Source: CAYNYM01 sp964644375
Lineage (GTDB): Bacteria; Desulfobacterota; DSM-4660; Desulfatiglandales; HGW-15
Assembly (NCBI GenBank): GCA_964644375.1
Contig: CAZXWJ010000037.1
Coordinates: 1 to 25,632 of the forward strand
Reading direction: 5' to 3'
DNA: 25,632 nucleotides
Position numbers and translations under genes: made by a program. Below are positions 1 through 7,949 of this stretch, in pieces (the first letter of the stretch is position 1; the number at the start of each line of letters is the position of its first letter). A model generated the notes under the pieces. It ran no database searches, was not told where the DNA came from, and was given only the letters and a program-made list of their open reading frames with translations.

Positions 1-2
1 TC

Positions 3-542
3 GATGCCGAGGTCCTTGATTCGGTGTGCGAAATACCTCTGGTCATCGCGGCCTGTCCGACGGCGGCTATCTCTCCCGCGAAAACGGAAAGTGGCAAAAA
101 GGCCGTTAAGATCAAGGAAGAACGTTGCATGTTCTGCGGCAATTGTTATACCATGTGCATGGCTCTGCCCCTGTCCGATAAGGAGGGGGATTGCGTGACT
201 ATCATGGCGGGTGGAAAGGTGTCCAACAGGATCTCACCTCCCAAATTTTCCAAGGTGGTCGTTCCCGCTCTGCCTAACAATTTTCCGCGCTACCCTGAAG
301 TGTGCGAGAACGTCAAGAAGATTATTGAGGCCTATTCGGCAGATGCCAATAAATATGAACGAATCGGCGATTGGGCCGAGAGGATCGGCTGGGAGAGATT
401 TTTTGAGAAATGCGATATCCCGTTTACCGAGCACCTCATTGATGACTATCGACTCGCGTATGATACCTACAGAACGTCCACCCAGTTCAAATTTACCGAG
501 GCATCCTGGGCGATATCCAAGGCGGTGGGTGGTATCGATTAG
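3..542 (+). CDS. dsrB: Dissimilatory sulfite reductase beta subunit (C-terminal part)
   Basis: This is the 3' end of dsrB; the start lies upstream of the window and the reading frame is open from base 3. DsrB pairs with DsrA in the cytoplasmic siroheme enzyme that reduces sulfite in the last stage of sulfate respiration. The visible part contains the CEIPLVIAACPTAAI segment typical of DsrB, then the inserted ferredoxin-like 4Fe-4S motif CMFCGNCYTMC, then GGKVSNRI and the WAERIGWERFF and TQFKF blocks of the DsrB C-terminus. The usual CPALP after the cluster is CMALP here. dsrD follows after 28 bases and a terminator closes the pair. The dissimilatory type is indicated by these blocks and by dsrD next door. 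Very secure. Confidence 0.96.
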   Translation, partial: DAEVLDSVCEIPLVIAACPTAAISPAKTESGKKAVKIKEERCMFCGNCYTMCMALPLSDKEGDCVTIMAGGKVSNRISPPKFSKVVVPALPNNFPRYPEVCENVKKIIEAYSADANKYERIGDWAERIGWERFFEKCDIPFTEHLIDDYRLAYDTYRTSTQFKFTEASWAISKAVGGID

Positions 543-570
543 CCGCAATCCTATATAAAGGAGCACTGGC

Positions 571-801
571 ATGGAAGATTTAAAAAAGGCGATTATGGAG
601 TTTGCCGAAAACAACAAGAAAACTAAGTTCTATTTCAGGGACATGGAAAAGGGAGTGCAGAAAGTCTATCCCGATGCTAAAGCGAGAGAGATCAAAAAGG
701 CCGCTACAGCGCTTGTCAACGAAGAGAAAATAATCTACTTTTCCACCGGAAGCAGTACGATGTACGGCCTGAAAGGACGGGGGCAAACAGAGGATCATTA
801 G
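571..801 (+). CDS. dsrD: Dissimilatory sulfite reductase-associated protein DsrD
   Basis: A 76-residue protein with the full length and the sequence pattern of DsrD (FAENNKKTKFYFRDM, then a basic helix, then VNEEKIIYFSTGSSTMYGLKG). DsrD is a small winged-helix protein found next to dsrAB in sulfate reducers; published work describes it as an allosteric activator of DsrAB. Its start has a clear AAAGGAG ribosome site, and it lies just downstream of dsrB, so it is co-transcribed. Its presence supports a reductive (sulfate-reducing) rather than oxidative Dsr pathway, because sulfur oxidisers normally lack dsrD. Confidence 0.95.
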   Translation: MEDLKKAIMEFAENNKKTKFYFRDMEKGVQKVYPDAKAREIKKAATALVNEEKIIYFSTGSSTMYGLKGRGQTEDH

Positions 802-839
802 ACCGAATCGTCTTAATAAAACAATCCTATGAAGAAGTG

Positions 840-876
840 GGGGCCGCTATCCAGGCCGGATGGCGACCCCTTTTTT
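840..876 (+). terminator. Intrinsic terminator of the dsr operon
   Basis: A 13-position stem with one C-A mismatch (arms 840-852 and 858-870, loop AGGCC) is followed directly by six T residues (871-876). It lies 39 bases after the dsrD stop. It also overlaps the only upstream alternative start (829) of the next gene, which argues that the next gene starts after it. Confidence 0.9.
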
Positions 877-891
877 CTGTTGGAGATAGCG

Positions 892-1518
892 ATGATAGAA
901 CCACAAGATTCTGAAATTTTTATTGCAGAGCATAAAAAAATGCTTTCAGACAATTCGGAGTGTGCCAGTTCGCATTATAATATCGGGGTGGCCCTCATGG
1001 AACAGGGAAAATTCGATGAGGCCATTCCCTGTTTTAATGAGGCCATTTCCAATAGCGGGCGCATGTTTGAGGCATGGGTCAATCTGGGGTATATCTATTT
1101 CAAGAAGGGAGACTTGGCGGAGGTCGCCCGGGCCAATCAGATGGCTGTTGAAATTGAGCCGAGATACGCCCGAGGATATGCAAACCTGGGATTTGCGTAT
1201 CTTCAAATGGAAAAAACGGATGAGGCCATCGAGGCCTTGGAAAAGGCGATCGAGTTGAACCCCGATATCGTTCAGGCTTGGAACAACCTGGCCAATGCCT
1301 ACCTCCAGAAAGAGGATGTGGACAAGGCCATCGAGATCGGTGAAAAACTGGTCAAAAAGGCCCCCGATTTCGGACTGGGCTTGAATAATCTTGCCTTTGC
1401 CTACTACTCCAAGGGTGACTATGAAAATGCCGTTACCCATGTGGAAAAGGCACTTGCTCTCGGCTTCGAGGTCCATCCGGAATTTCTGGAAAGGTTGGAG
1501 CCCTATCGGAAGAAATGA
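892..1518 (+). CDS. Tetratricopeptide-repeat protein
   Basis: A 208-residue soluble protein made almost wholly of about five TPR units (roughly residues 26-58, 60-92, 94-126, 128-160, 163-194), with recurrent NLGxAY and DEAIxxxxKAI patterns. It has no signal peptide or catalytic domain, so it is probably a protein-interaction scaffold; the partner cannot be told. I start it at ATG 892, preceded by GGAG, rather than at ATG 829, which would place codons inside the dsr terminator. Its stop overlaps the next start by four bases (ATGA), so the two are translationally coupled. A link to sulfite reduction is only suggested by position. Confidence 0.85.
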   Translation: MIEPQDSEIFIAEHKKMLSDNSECASSHYNIGVALMEQGKFDEAIPCFNEAISNSGRMFEAWVNLGYIYFKKGDLAEVARANQMAVEIEPRYARGYANLGFAYLQMEKTDEAIEALEKAIELNPDIVQAWNNLANAYLQKEDVDKAIEIGEKLVKKAPDFGLGLNNLAFAYYSKGDYENAVTHVEKALALGFEVHPEFLERLEPYRKK

Positions 1519-2147
1519 AAAATGCTGATCTTTTCAAACGTTATGAATCTCTTGTGATCGGCGCGGACCGGGCCTTCCAAAGGATGGCAAAGGATTATGC
1601 ACAAGAGATTAAATGCAAACGGGGGTGCTCTGATTGCTGCCATGCCGTCTTCGGCCTTTTTTTCGTAGAGGCCTTTTCATTGAAAGTGTCCTTTGATGCC
1701 CTTGACAGAAAGGAGCGGCGGAAGGTTTTTGCCAGGTGTGACAAGGCTGACAGGGACCTCCAAAGAATGCAGGAAATTCACAAATCATCAAGGTATGAGG
1801 GGGACAATGCGTCCGATGTCCTGGGAAAAGAGAGATTGCGCTGCCCCCTTTTAAGCGACCAAGAAGAGTGTCTTCTCTATTCCCATCGCCCTATCACCTG
1901 CCGTGTTTACGGCATTCCCACCGCGATCCGGGGCAAGGCCCGTGTTTGTCAAAAAGCGGGTTTCAAAGGTGGTCGGTCCTACCCCGCATTTGATCTGGAT
2001 CAGGTTCAGAAAGAGCTCTATCTGCTTTCGAGGGAGGTGCTAATACGTCACGGCACCACCGATCCGGACCGGGCCGCACTCCTTATATCGGTTTCAAAGG
2101 CCTTGAGGACGCCTCCGGAGGATATTGTCGCGGGAAGTTTTGCCTGA
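1515..2147 (+). CDS. YkgJ-family cysteine-cluster protein
   Basis: A 210-residue protein with the YkgJ/UPF0153-type cluster: Cys34, Cys38, Cys41 and Cys42 (CKRGCSDCC), and further cysteines in RCPLLSDQEECLLYSHRPITCRVYG. The family is thought to bind a zinc ion or iron-sulfur cluster; its biochemical role is not established. The start overlaps the stop of the TPR gene by ATGA, so the two proteins are made together and may work together. The stop codon lies in one arm of a GCCTGA/TCAGGC hairpin (2142-2163) shared with the convergent gene. Confidence 0.85.
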   Translation: MKNADLFKRYESLVIGADRAFQRMAKDYAQEIKCKRGCSDCCHAVFGLFFVEAFSLKVSFDALDRKERRKVFARCDKADRDLQRMQEIHKSSRYEGDNASDVLGKERLRCPLLSDQEECLLYSHRPITCRVYGIPTAIRGKARVCQKAGFKGGRSYPAFDLDQVQKELYLLSREVLIRHGTTDPDRAALLISVSKALRTPPEDIVAGSFA

Positions 2148-2152
2148 GTTTT

Positions 2153-3298
2153 TTAAATCAGGCCTTGAATTGTTTGATTGAGACGGGCCACATGCCTCTC
2201 CATGTGGCCCAGGATCACCGGAACCTCCTGATGATGGTTTTTTGAGTAGTCATCCAGGAGGATATCGGCCAGTCGAAGCCACTCCTCTTCAGAAAAGACC
2301 TTTATGAGGGTGAGAATGTCCCGAGGTTTTCCCAAGGGGAAGCGGCCTTGCGTTTCCAAGATTTCCAGACCTTCAAGAAATCCTTCCACGGTGGCATTTA
2401 ACACAAAATCCTCGGCCCAGACCAGATCTCCGACACCATCCAGCCTGTCTATCCGCATTCTTATGGTAAGATCGAGAAAAAAGAGGATGAGGGCAGTCCA
2501 GGAATTGACCTCTCCCTCATTTTTAAAGTCCAAAATGGGTTCATATCCTCTTATTGTCGTCAGTTTTACGTCTAGGTCGGGGCCGTCGATCCGAACAATA
2601 AAGTCGCCTGAACCGTGATGCCATGAATGGATCCGTTGAAAGGAGTGGGGATTGTAATAGAGGGTTAGAATTTTTGAGATTTGGTGAAAAATCCCGGCAC
2701 TTTTTTCCCTGGAGATTTCCCTGTAGCCCGTATCCAGGTCCCATACAACGATTCCCTGAACCCCGGGGCTTTTGGGGGCAAGATGCCACTCATGATAACC
2801 CTCGAACCATTCCTGGAGTACCATGGTCATGGTCTCGATGCCCAAATCGCCCCATAATTCCCCTTCATCTTTGATGTGAACTTTAGGGAGGTAGGGGAAA
2901 TCAAAGACCTTGTTCAGGGCCTGGAGGGTTTCAAATTCATGATGGAGACTGGCCTTTCCTTTATTCGAAAGGGCGGATACGATGGCGAACTTTTTTCGAC
3001 CCCGGGAAAGGATGACCTCTGCACTGGCAATATGATAAAATCCGCCGTGTTTTTCGCTACGGATAAGAATTTCTCGGATGCCGTTTTCCCCGACCTTATA
3101 TCCCAGCGCTTTTTCGAGGTGTGAAGGGCTGGACGGGAATTCCTGCTTCAATAAAAAACATTCAATCAATTGAAAATAATCTTTCAGGGTCAGGTATGGG
3201 TGCTCTTTTGACGGGCTCAGACGGAAGGGTCTTTTGAGGGTATTCTCATCCGCATGAATATCCCCAATCGGTGAGGAAAAGAGATATCGGATTCTCAT
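2153..3298 (-). CDS. Conserved protein, possibly a remote kinase-like fold
   Basis: A 381-residue protein that I cannot assign to a named family. The middle carries features that resemble a phosphotransferase fold: a beta strand and lysine in GRKKFAIVSALSNKG, a helix with HHEFETLQALNKVF, a hinge-like MVLQEWFEGYHEW, and then WHHGSGDFIVRIDG followed by DLDVKLTTI, reminiscent of the HGD-x-H...D core of aminoglycoside/choline kinases but without clear catalytic residues. This is inference from pattern only. The ATG overlaps the stop of the upstream gene by four bases (ATGA), so it is translationally coupled to it. No signal peptide or membrane segment is visible. Confidence 0.75.
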   Translation of the reverse strand: MRIRYLFSSPIGDIHADENTLKRPFRLSPSKEHPYLTLKDYFQLIECFLLKQEFPSSPSHLEKALGYKVGENGIREILIRSEKHGGFYHIASAEVILSRGRKKFAIVSALSNKGKASLHHEFETLQALNKVFDFPYLPKVHIKDEGELWGDLGIETMTMVLQEWFEGYHEWHLAPKSPGVQGIVVWDLDTGYREISREKSAGIFHQISKILTLYYNPHSFQRIHSWHHGSGDFIVRIDGPDLDVKLTTIRGYEPILDFKNEGEVNSWTALILFFLDLTIRMRIDRLDGVGDLVWAEDFVLNATVEGFLEGLEILETQGRFPLGKPRDILTLIKVFSEEEWLRLADILLDDYSKNHHQEVPVILGHMERHVARLNQTIQGLI

Positions 3299-4374
3299 AG
3301 TTTCGCAAGGGACTCAGCGGCCAATTGATCAATGGTCTTTTTTTGAAAAAATCCCTCTTCATAGACGTCCAGGGGCGTCTCGTCGCCTTTCAGCCTCTTG
3401 AGGTCTTCCTCAGCCTCTTGCGCCATGAGGTTTCCAAGAAGCACGGCGGCATAACCCCTGATTTCCGGATCAGTGTCCTGTAGAAGAGGAATATAATGAA
3501 AGGCCGTTTTTCGAATGGGATGGGGGCTGACGGCCGCTATTCGTCCGAGGACTCTCAATACACCAGGGGCCAGAACCCTGTCTTTTGTGAACCGGTAGAG
3601 TTGAGGAATAAAGCCTGCATATTGTTCAGGGCTGTTGCGAATGATTTCACCTATGGCATCCAGTGCTCCCCAACTGGAGGCGGCCGTATCGGCGATACTG
3701 GTGAAAAATCCCTGAAGAAGACGGGAAACGGCACCGGGATCTCTTTCGGCAACAACCGCGGCGACTCTTCCCAGGGAATCTGCGGCCCTTAGCCGGAGCA
3801 GGGGATCAACCGCGTAAAGAAGCCTCTGAATGTATCGAATGAGGCGATCGTCACGGTCCGTCTCCTTTAAAATGGCCTCCATGTCATATTGCAGGACCAG
3901 GTTCTCAACTTCTTTTTTGCTCAGGGATTTGCCCCCGCGTCTCGGTCTTGATTTTTCCTTTTTGACAGGGGTTGCATTTTTAAACTGTTTTTTTACGCCT
4001 CCTCCAGTTACCTCCAAGACATCCTCGTGGAGCCTTATAAAATAGAGCGTCCCTGTAATTCTGCGCCCCTGGTAAACCGTGCCGTGGATAATAAGATGGC
4101 TTTCAATATCATAATTTTTGACTTCTTTTTCGAGGTAGTCCTCCTCTGGCAGGAGTCCCCATGCGAGATCCCAGTCCCCGTTGCATCCGAAGACCAAGGC
4201 ATCGACCATGGCCGCCCCCAGGTTGTGTCCCGTTACGTCAAAGGCATAGACGGCCCCGCAAGAGCAGGATCCAACGGGCATTTCATTGGGCATGCGGGCG
4301 ACGAGTTCCTTGGGCCTGTCGATAGGGTTGCTGCAAAAGGGGCAGGTCGGTTTCTCTAAAATGTCCTTCCCCAT
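3295..4374 (-). CDS. Zinc-ribbon and HEAT-repeat protein (DVU0298-like)
   Basis: The N-terminus has a zinc ribbon (CPFCSNPIDRP ... GSCSCGAVY), followed by a conserved segment, GHNLGAAMVDALVFGCNGDW, then a basic linker and a C-terminal half of HEAT-like helical repeats (LLRLRAADSLGRVAA, APGVLRVLGRIAA, DPEIRGYAAVLLGNL). It resembles a protein conserved among sulfate reducers that I recall as the DVU0298 family; the function is unknown. I prefer ATG 4374, which has AGAAGGA six bases upstream, over ATG 4392, which also has a possible GGGGA site. The stop overlaps the downstream gene by four bases, so the two products are probably partners. Confidence 0.78.
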   Translation of the reverse strand: MGKDILEKPTCPFCSNPIDRPKELVARMPNEMPVGSCSCGAVYAFDVTGHNLGAAMVDALVFGCNGDWDLAWGLLPEEDYLEKEVKNYDIESHLIIHGTVYQGRRITGTLYFIRLHEDVLEVTGGGVKKQFKNATPVKKEKSRPRRGGKSLSKKEVENLVLQYDMEAILKETDRDDRLIRYIQRLLYAVDPLLRLRAADSLGRVAAVVAERDPGAVSRLLQGFFTSIADTAASSWGALDAIGEIIRNSPEQYAGFIPQLYRFTKDRVLAPGVLRVLGRIAAVSPHPIRKTAFHYIPLLQDTDPEIRGYAAVLLGNLMAQEAEEDLKRLKGDETPLDVYEEGFFQKKTIDQLAAESLAKL

Positions 4375-4497
4375 AAATTTTCCTTCTACCATATCATGAT
4401 CCCCTGACGCATTTTATGTGAAAAATAATGATCGATCTCGCCGGTCAGCGTAGAAGACAAAGGCCTTTCCCCTGGTTTCAAGTCAGGCTGCGGTCAA

Positions 4498-4755
4498 TTA
4501 GAGGTCCAGATCGATTTCGCAGGCCTCTTCATCGTACTCAAACTCTGCGATATCAAACCCGGATCCAACGGAGGTGAATCGGATGGTCCAGTTCTTATAC
4601 TGATGTCCTGCAAATTCGCAGCAGAGGTTTCCCCTTCGCGCCTGATGTTTTTTCAGCTTGGGTACGATTTCTTTAGAGAAAACCTCGCGGATGATTTCTT
4701 TGTCCTCATCCTCCAGTTCCTGCTCTATAAAATGATGTTCTTTTTTATTTCCCAA
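4498..4755 (-). CDS. Small acidic conserved-type protein
   Basis: An 85-residue acidic protein, rich in Glu and Asp (EQELEDEDKEIIREVF at the start, EFEYDEEACEIDLDL at the end), with a central EFAGHQYKNWTIRF segment that looks folded and could be mostly beta. The only in-frame start after an upstream TAG is TTG at 4755, with a poor ribosome site; this is the least certain point. I do not recognise the family. It sits between an fmdB gene and the zinc-ribbon/HEAT gene, all on the minus strand, and reads like a real gene because of its even composition and lack of low-complexity sequence. Confidence 0.65.
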   Translation of the reverse strand: MGNKKEHHFIEQELEDEDKEIIREVFSKEIVPKLKKHQARRGNLCCEFAGHQYKNWTIRFTSVGSGFDIAEFEYDEEACEIDLDL

Positions 4756-4893
4756 TATCTAAGCGGCCGTTTCATATCATGGAAATGGTTTTTTTGTTTT
4801 CAGGTCCCGAATGCGCTACACCGGAAGTTGTTTGGGTTACAGAAATTCTTTGCTGTCGGGTACAAGAGGCACTGGAGGAGAGACCCTATGGTT

Positions 4894-5139
4894 TTATTTT
4901 GTTGGTCCCGGAAGGTCGAGGGTTGTGCAGGAGTTTCCCCCTCCACAGGATTTTGTCGTAATTTTTGCCTGCTTTCCACCGGGCTCGAGGCCCATGGTAT
5001 AGTTGGTTCGGCTGACGACACGATCAAGAGATTTGCCTCCGCAGCCAGGGCATACCAAGTCTACTTCTTCGTCGGAAGGCATCAAGATTTTCTCAAAGAC
5101 ATGGCTGCAATCTGCACATCTGAATTCGAAAATAGGCAT
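4894..5139 (-). CDS. FmdB-family zinc-ribbon protein
   Basis: An 81-residue protein starting MPIFEFRCADCSHVFEKI and continuing VCPGCGGKSLDRVVS, the FmdB/CxxC_CXXC_SSSS putative regulatory zinc ribbon: two CxxC knuckles about 20 residues apart, then a disordered tail with further cysteines (SCGGGNSC). The family is widespread and often called a regulator, but direct evidence is thin. The start has AAGGAG about eight bases upstream. A second member of the same family is at 7679-7900. Confidence 0.88.
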   Translation of the reverse strand: MPIFEFRCADCSHVFEKILMPSDEEVDLVCPGCGGKSLDRVVSRTNYTMGLEPGGKQAKITTKSCGGGNSCTTLDLPGPTK

Positions 5140-5304
5140 TTACATGGCTCCTTACTTTGGAATTTCCATCCTCACACCTGATAGATATCATTGAATATAG
5201 TGGTTGGTATAAGCAAAGTCAAACGAAACTCCCGATGAACGGGGAAGCCGGGCATCGAAAATTTGAAAACAGGCCTGTGTCCTCCGCCTGTCGTAGCAAA
5301 GTGT

Positions 5305-5370
5305 GAATTCCCACCCGATGGGGGGCTTTGATCGAAATGAACTTTGCTTCCCCCCGACCGGTGGGGTCAC
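5305..5370. repeat. G/C-run inverted repeat (REP-like)
   Basis: Between cysS and fmdB, an arm reading CCCACCCGATGGGGGG is followed about 25 bases later by CCCCCCGACCGGTGGG; the second is close to the reverse complement of the first (about 12 of 16). Each arm can also fold on itself. The rest of the 5140-5395 gap shows no credible gene. It may be a REP-like palindrome; there is no T tract on either side, so I do not call it a terminator. Confidence 0.4.
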
Positions 5371-5395
5371 GCCTCTGTGCATGTCTTCGGTTTTT

Positions 5396-6841
5396 TTAGA
5401 CCTCTAACCGCCAGTCCGTCCCTTGGGGTCCGTCTTCGAGGATGACGCCCCTTTCTTTGAGTTGATCCCGAATGGCGTCGGCCCTGGCCCAGTCCTTGTC
5501 GGCCCTGGCCTTGGTCCTTTCCTTGATCATGCTCTCAATTTCGGCGGCATCGAGGTGAGCGGCCGAACCGGAGATCTCCTTGAAAAAGGTCTCAGGATTC
5601 CGGTTCAGGAGGCCCAGTGTACGCGTTGCTTGAAAGATGTGCCGCCGATCCTCTCTCAGTTCGGCCATGGCTTGCTTGCTCGGTTGGGCATCCAGGATTC
5701 GGTTGATCTGCTTGACCTTCTCAAAAACAAGACCGACAGCACCCGCCGTATTGAGGTCATCGTCCATGGTTTTGACAAACTGCTTGAGAAAGTCGTTTTT
5801 ATGCTCTCCCTTTAGAAAGCATGGATCCACCGCCTCTGCTTCGTATGCTCCCAGGTTCTCTTCGAGCCTTTGAAGGGTCCGGTAGATTCGAATGAGTCCG
5901 GATTGAAAGTCATGGACCACGTTTTTAGAAAAATCGAGGGGGCTCCTGTAGTGTTTGGACAGGAGAAAGAGTCGCAGGACTTCCGGGTGGTACATATCCA
6001 GCGCGTCACGGATAGTCAGAAAATTGCCCAGGGATTTTGACATCTTTTCGGATTCCACGGTGACAAAGCCGTTGTGTACCCAGTAACGGGCAAATTCCCC
6101 CCCGTTGGCTGCGATGGATTGTGCCCTCTCATTTTCGTGATGGGGAAATATCAAGTCCCTGCCACCCCCATGTATATCAAAGGTGGGACCCAGGAAGTGA
6201 TTGCTCATGACCGAGCATTCCATGTGCCAGCCCGGCCTGCCAGAGCCCCAAGGGCTCGACCATTGAGGCTCTTCGGGTTTCGCCGCCTTCCAGAGCACGA
6301 AATCCATGGGGTGGTGTTTCCTCTCGTCCACGGCGATGCGGCTGCCGGCCTGCATGTCCTCCAGGCGTCTTCCGGAGAGACGGCCATAGCTGGGCAAGGC
6401 CTCCACCGAATAAAAGACATCGGTTCCCTCCGCATAGGCGAAACCCTTGTCTATGAGGGTCTTGATCATGTCGATCATGCCCTCGATATGCTCGGTGGCA
6501 CGGGGTTCTTTATCCGCCTTGAGGACCGCCAGTTTGTCCATGTCTTCATAGAAGGCATCGATGTATTCCTGGGCCAGTTCCTGCGTGTCTTTTCCGAGTT
6601 GATTGGCCCGGGCGATGATCTTGTCATCCACATCCGTAAAATTGCGGACATAGGTGACTTCAAAGCCCCGGGCACGAAGGTATCTTGAGAGGACATCAAA
6701 AACAATGGCGGATCGGGCATGGCCGATATGACAAAGGTCATAGACGGTGACGCCGCAGACATACATGCCCGCTTGGCCTTCTACCATGGGTTGAAAGGTC
6801 TCTTTGCTTCGTGTGGCTGAATTATAGAATGTCAGAGCCAT
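5396..6841 (-). CDS. cysS: Cysteinyl-tRNA synthetase
   Basis: A class I aminoacyl-tRNA synthetase that attaches cysteine to tRNA-Cys in the cytoplasm. With the ATG at 6841 as start the protein has 481 residues, and its key positions match known CysRS numbering closely: HIGH at 38-41, KMSKS at 266-270, and zinc ligands Cys29, Cys209, His234 and Glu238. The start at 6841 is preferred over ATG 6847 because GAGGAGA ends one base before 6847 but is correctly spaced from 6841. It is the last gene of the gmhA-fmdB-ispF-cysS run, separated from ispF by a repeat-filled gap. Complete and apparently functional. Confidence 0.97.
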   Translation of the reverse strand: MALTFYNSATRSKETFQPMVEGQAGMYVCGVTVYDLCHIGHARSAIVFDVLSRYLRARGFEVTYVRNFTDVDDKIIARANQLGKDTQELAQEYIDAFYEDMDKLAVLKADKEPRATEHIEGMIDMIKTLIDKGFAYAEGTDVFYSVEALPSYGRLSGRRLEDMQAGSRIAVDERKHHPMDFVLWKAAKPEEPQWSSPWGSGRPGWHMECSVMSNHFLGPTFDIHGGGRDLIFPHHENERAQSIAANGGEFARYWVHNGFVTVESEKMSKSLGNFLTIRDALDMYHPEVLRLFLLSKHYRSPLDFSKNVVHDFQSGLIRIYRTLQRLEENLGAYEAEAVDPCFLKGEHKNDFLKQFVKTMDDDLNTAGAVGLVFEKVKQINRILDAQPSKQAMAELREDRRHIFQATRTLGLLNRNPETFFKEISGSAAHLDAAEIESMIKERTKARADKDWARADAIRDQLKERGVILEDGPQGTDWRLEV

Positions 6842-6847
6842 ATGCAT

Positions 6848-7158
6848 TCTCCTCGATAAATCGATGTCTCCATATTCGGAAACTCAAAAATGTAAGCCCA
6901 ATAGTATACATGCCTAAGGCCGAAACTCAAAGTTGAAAGTGATGGAGGAAAAAGGCCAAAGGTTAAAGGTGAAAGATGGATCGCTGCGCTTAAGGAGCGC
7001 TTCGCTTGAGGGGAAAGGCGAAGAGCTGAAAACTCAAGGATGAATGCTGAAAGGGAAAGGATCAAAACACGGTGAATGGGGGAGGGAAGCTCAAGGCTCA
7101 AAGCTGAAAGCTCAAAGAGGGGGAGGCGGGAATCCAGAACCCCTGAACCTCTAAACCT
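6848..7158. repeat. Gene-free spacer with degenerate 7-nt and 8-nt tandem repeats
   Basis: No gene is visible. The spacer is built from drifted copies of a short word like GCTCAAA (clean tandem run at 7089-7116: GCTCAAG, GCTCAAA, GCTGAAA, GCTCAAA) and many looser versions from about 6925. Near ispF an 8-nt word, CTRAACCT, is repeated four times at 7143-7174 and runs into the end of ispF. Between them, 6984-7006 contains a short inverted stretch (CTTAAGGAGCG). Strand-slippage repeats of this kind would explain the irregular length of the gap. Confidence 0.7.
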
Positions 7159-7656
7159 CTAAACCTCTGAACCCCCGCCTTCCAGGGCCGTGAGGCTCAC
7201 CACGGCATAGGCCGCGATGCCTTCCTTGCGGCCGGTGAATCCCATACCCTCGCAGGTCGTCGCCTTGATGTTGAGACGGTTGGTGGGAATATTCAGGATT
7301 TTGGAAAGATTCTGACTTATGTTGGGGATATGAGGCGCCAGTTTCGGGGCCTGGGCGACGATGGTCGTGTCCAGGTTATTGATGTGAAAACCCCTCTCCT
7401 TTGTCCATGCCATGACCTTTTTGAGGAGCTCGAGGCTGTCGGCGCCCTTGTAGGCCGGATCAGTGTCCGGAAAATGCCGGCCGATATCACCCATGGCCAG
7501 AGCTCCCAGGATGGCGTCCATTATGGCATGGGACAAGACATCGGCGTCGGAATGGCCCAAAAGCCCGAGAGGGTGTGCAATGTTGCATCCTCCTAGGACC
7601 AGCGGGCGATTTTCTACGAGGCGGTGAACGTCATATCCGAAACCGATGCGAAACAA
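7159..7656 (-). CDS. ispF: 2-C-methyl-D-erythritol 2,4-cyclodiphosphate synthase
   Basis: IspF makes 2-C-methyl-D-erythritol 2,4-cyclodiphosphate with release of CMP in the non-mevalonate isoprenoid pathway. The zinc ligands are visible as Asp9 and His11 (FGYDVHRL) and His43 (GHSDADVLSH), and the GDIGRHFPDTDP and KATTCEGMGFTGRKEGI blocks are typical. I choose TTG 7656 (AGAGGAG five bases upstream; 165 residues) because the longer frame adds an unrelated N-terminus that would overlap fmdB. It follows fmdB by 22 bases. The last codons and the stop come from an 8-nt tandem repeat, giving an EGGGSEV tail that is probably not part of the fold. Confidence 0.95.
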   Translation of the reverse strand: MFRIGFGYDVHRLVENRPLVLGGCNIAHPLGLLGHSDADVLSHAIMDAILGALAMGDIGRHFPDTDPAYKGADSLELLKKVMAWTKERGFHINNLDTTIVAQAPKLAPHIPNISQNLSKILNIPTNRLNIKATTCEGMGFTGRKEGIAAYAVVSLTALEGGGSEV

Positions 7657-7678
7657 GGCGACTCCTCTGCAATGATGT

Positions 7679-7900
7679 TCAATGGCAGGAACTGCAATTA
7701 CTGCTGGTACATCCGGAACAACTCGAAGGACTTGACGATGAAGGGAAATCACCGCCGCCGCTTTTATGTCTGCATGCGGACATGAGCCGCTCTACCCGAT
7801 CCCCTTGGCATTCGGGACAGGAGACATCATTGTTGCCTCCGAGAACGAGGCATTCAAATTCGTTATTACATTCCGTGCATTTATATTCATAGATAGGCAT
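7679..7900 (-). CDS. FmdB-family zinc-ribbon protein
   Basis: A 73-residue protein, MPIYEYKCTECNNEFECL then VSCPECQGDRVERLMS, with two CxxC knuckles and a serine/glycine/cysteine tail (SCSGCTSSNCSSCH) that is the hallmark of the CxxC_CXXC_SSSS family. The start is the internal ATG at 7900, which has GGAGGAG eight bases upstream, rather than the longer frame from 7933. ispF starts 22 bases downstream, so they are co-transcribed. This is the second FmdB-type gene within 3 kb; the two differ clearly and are not a recent duplication. Confidence 0.9.
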   Translation of the reverse strand: MPIYEYKCTECNNEFECLVLGGNNDVSCPECQGDRVERLMSACRHKSGGGDFPSSSSPSSCSGCTSSNCSSCH

Positions 7901-7949
7901 TTTGTATCTCCTCCGATAAATGTAAACAATCAAGGCCCGGCTCTGCGGG

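Noticed and set aside
2142..2163. Bidirectional terminator between the convergent genes
   Set aside because: GCCTGA/TCAGGC is a perfect 6-bp stem that overlaps the plus-strand stop codon and puts the minus-strand stop in its loop, but the T run lies in the loop rather than after the stem.
5188..5382. A 64-codon minus-strand frame upstream of fmdB
   Set aside because: It spans the G/C-run inverted repeat, has no ribosome site and has a composition unlike the neighbouring genes.
7089..7174. CRISPR-like repeats
   Set aside because: The units are 7-8 bases and directly tandem with no spacers; no CRISPR array is visible anywhere in the window.
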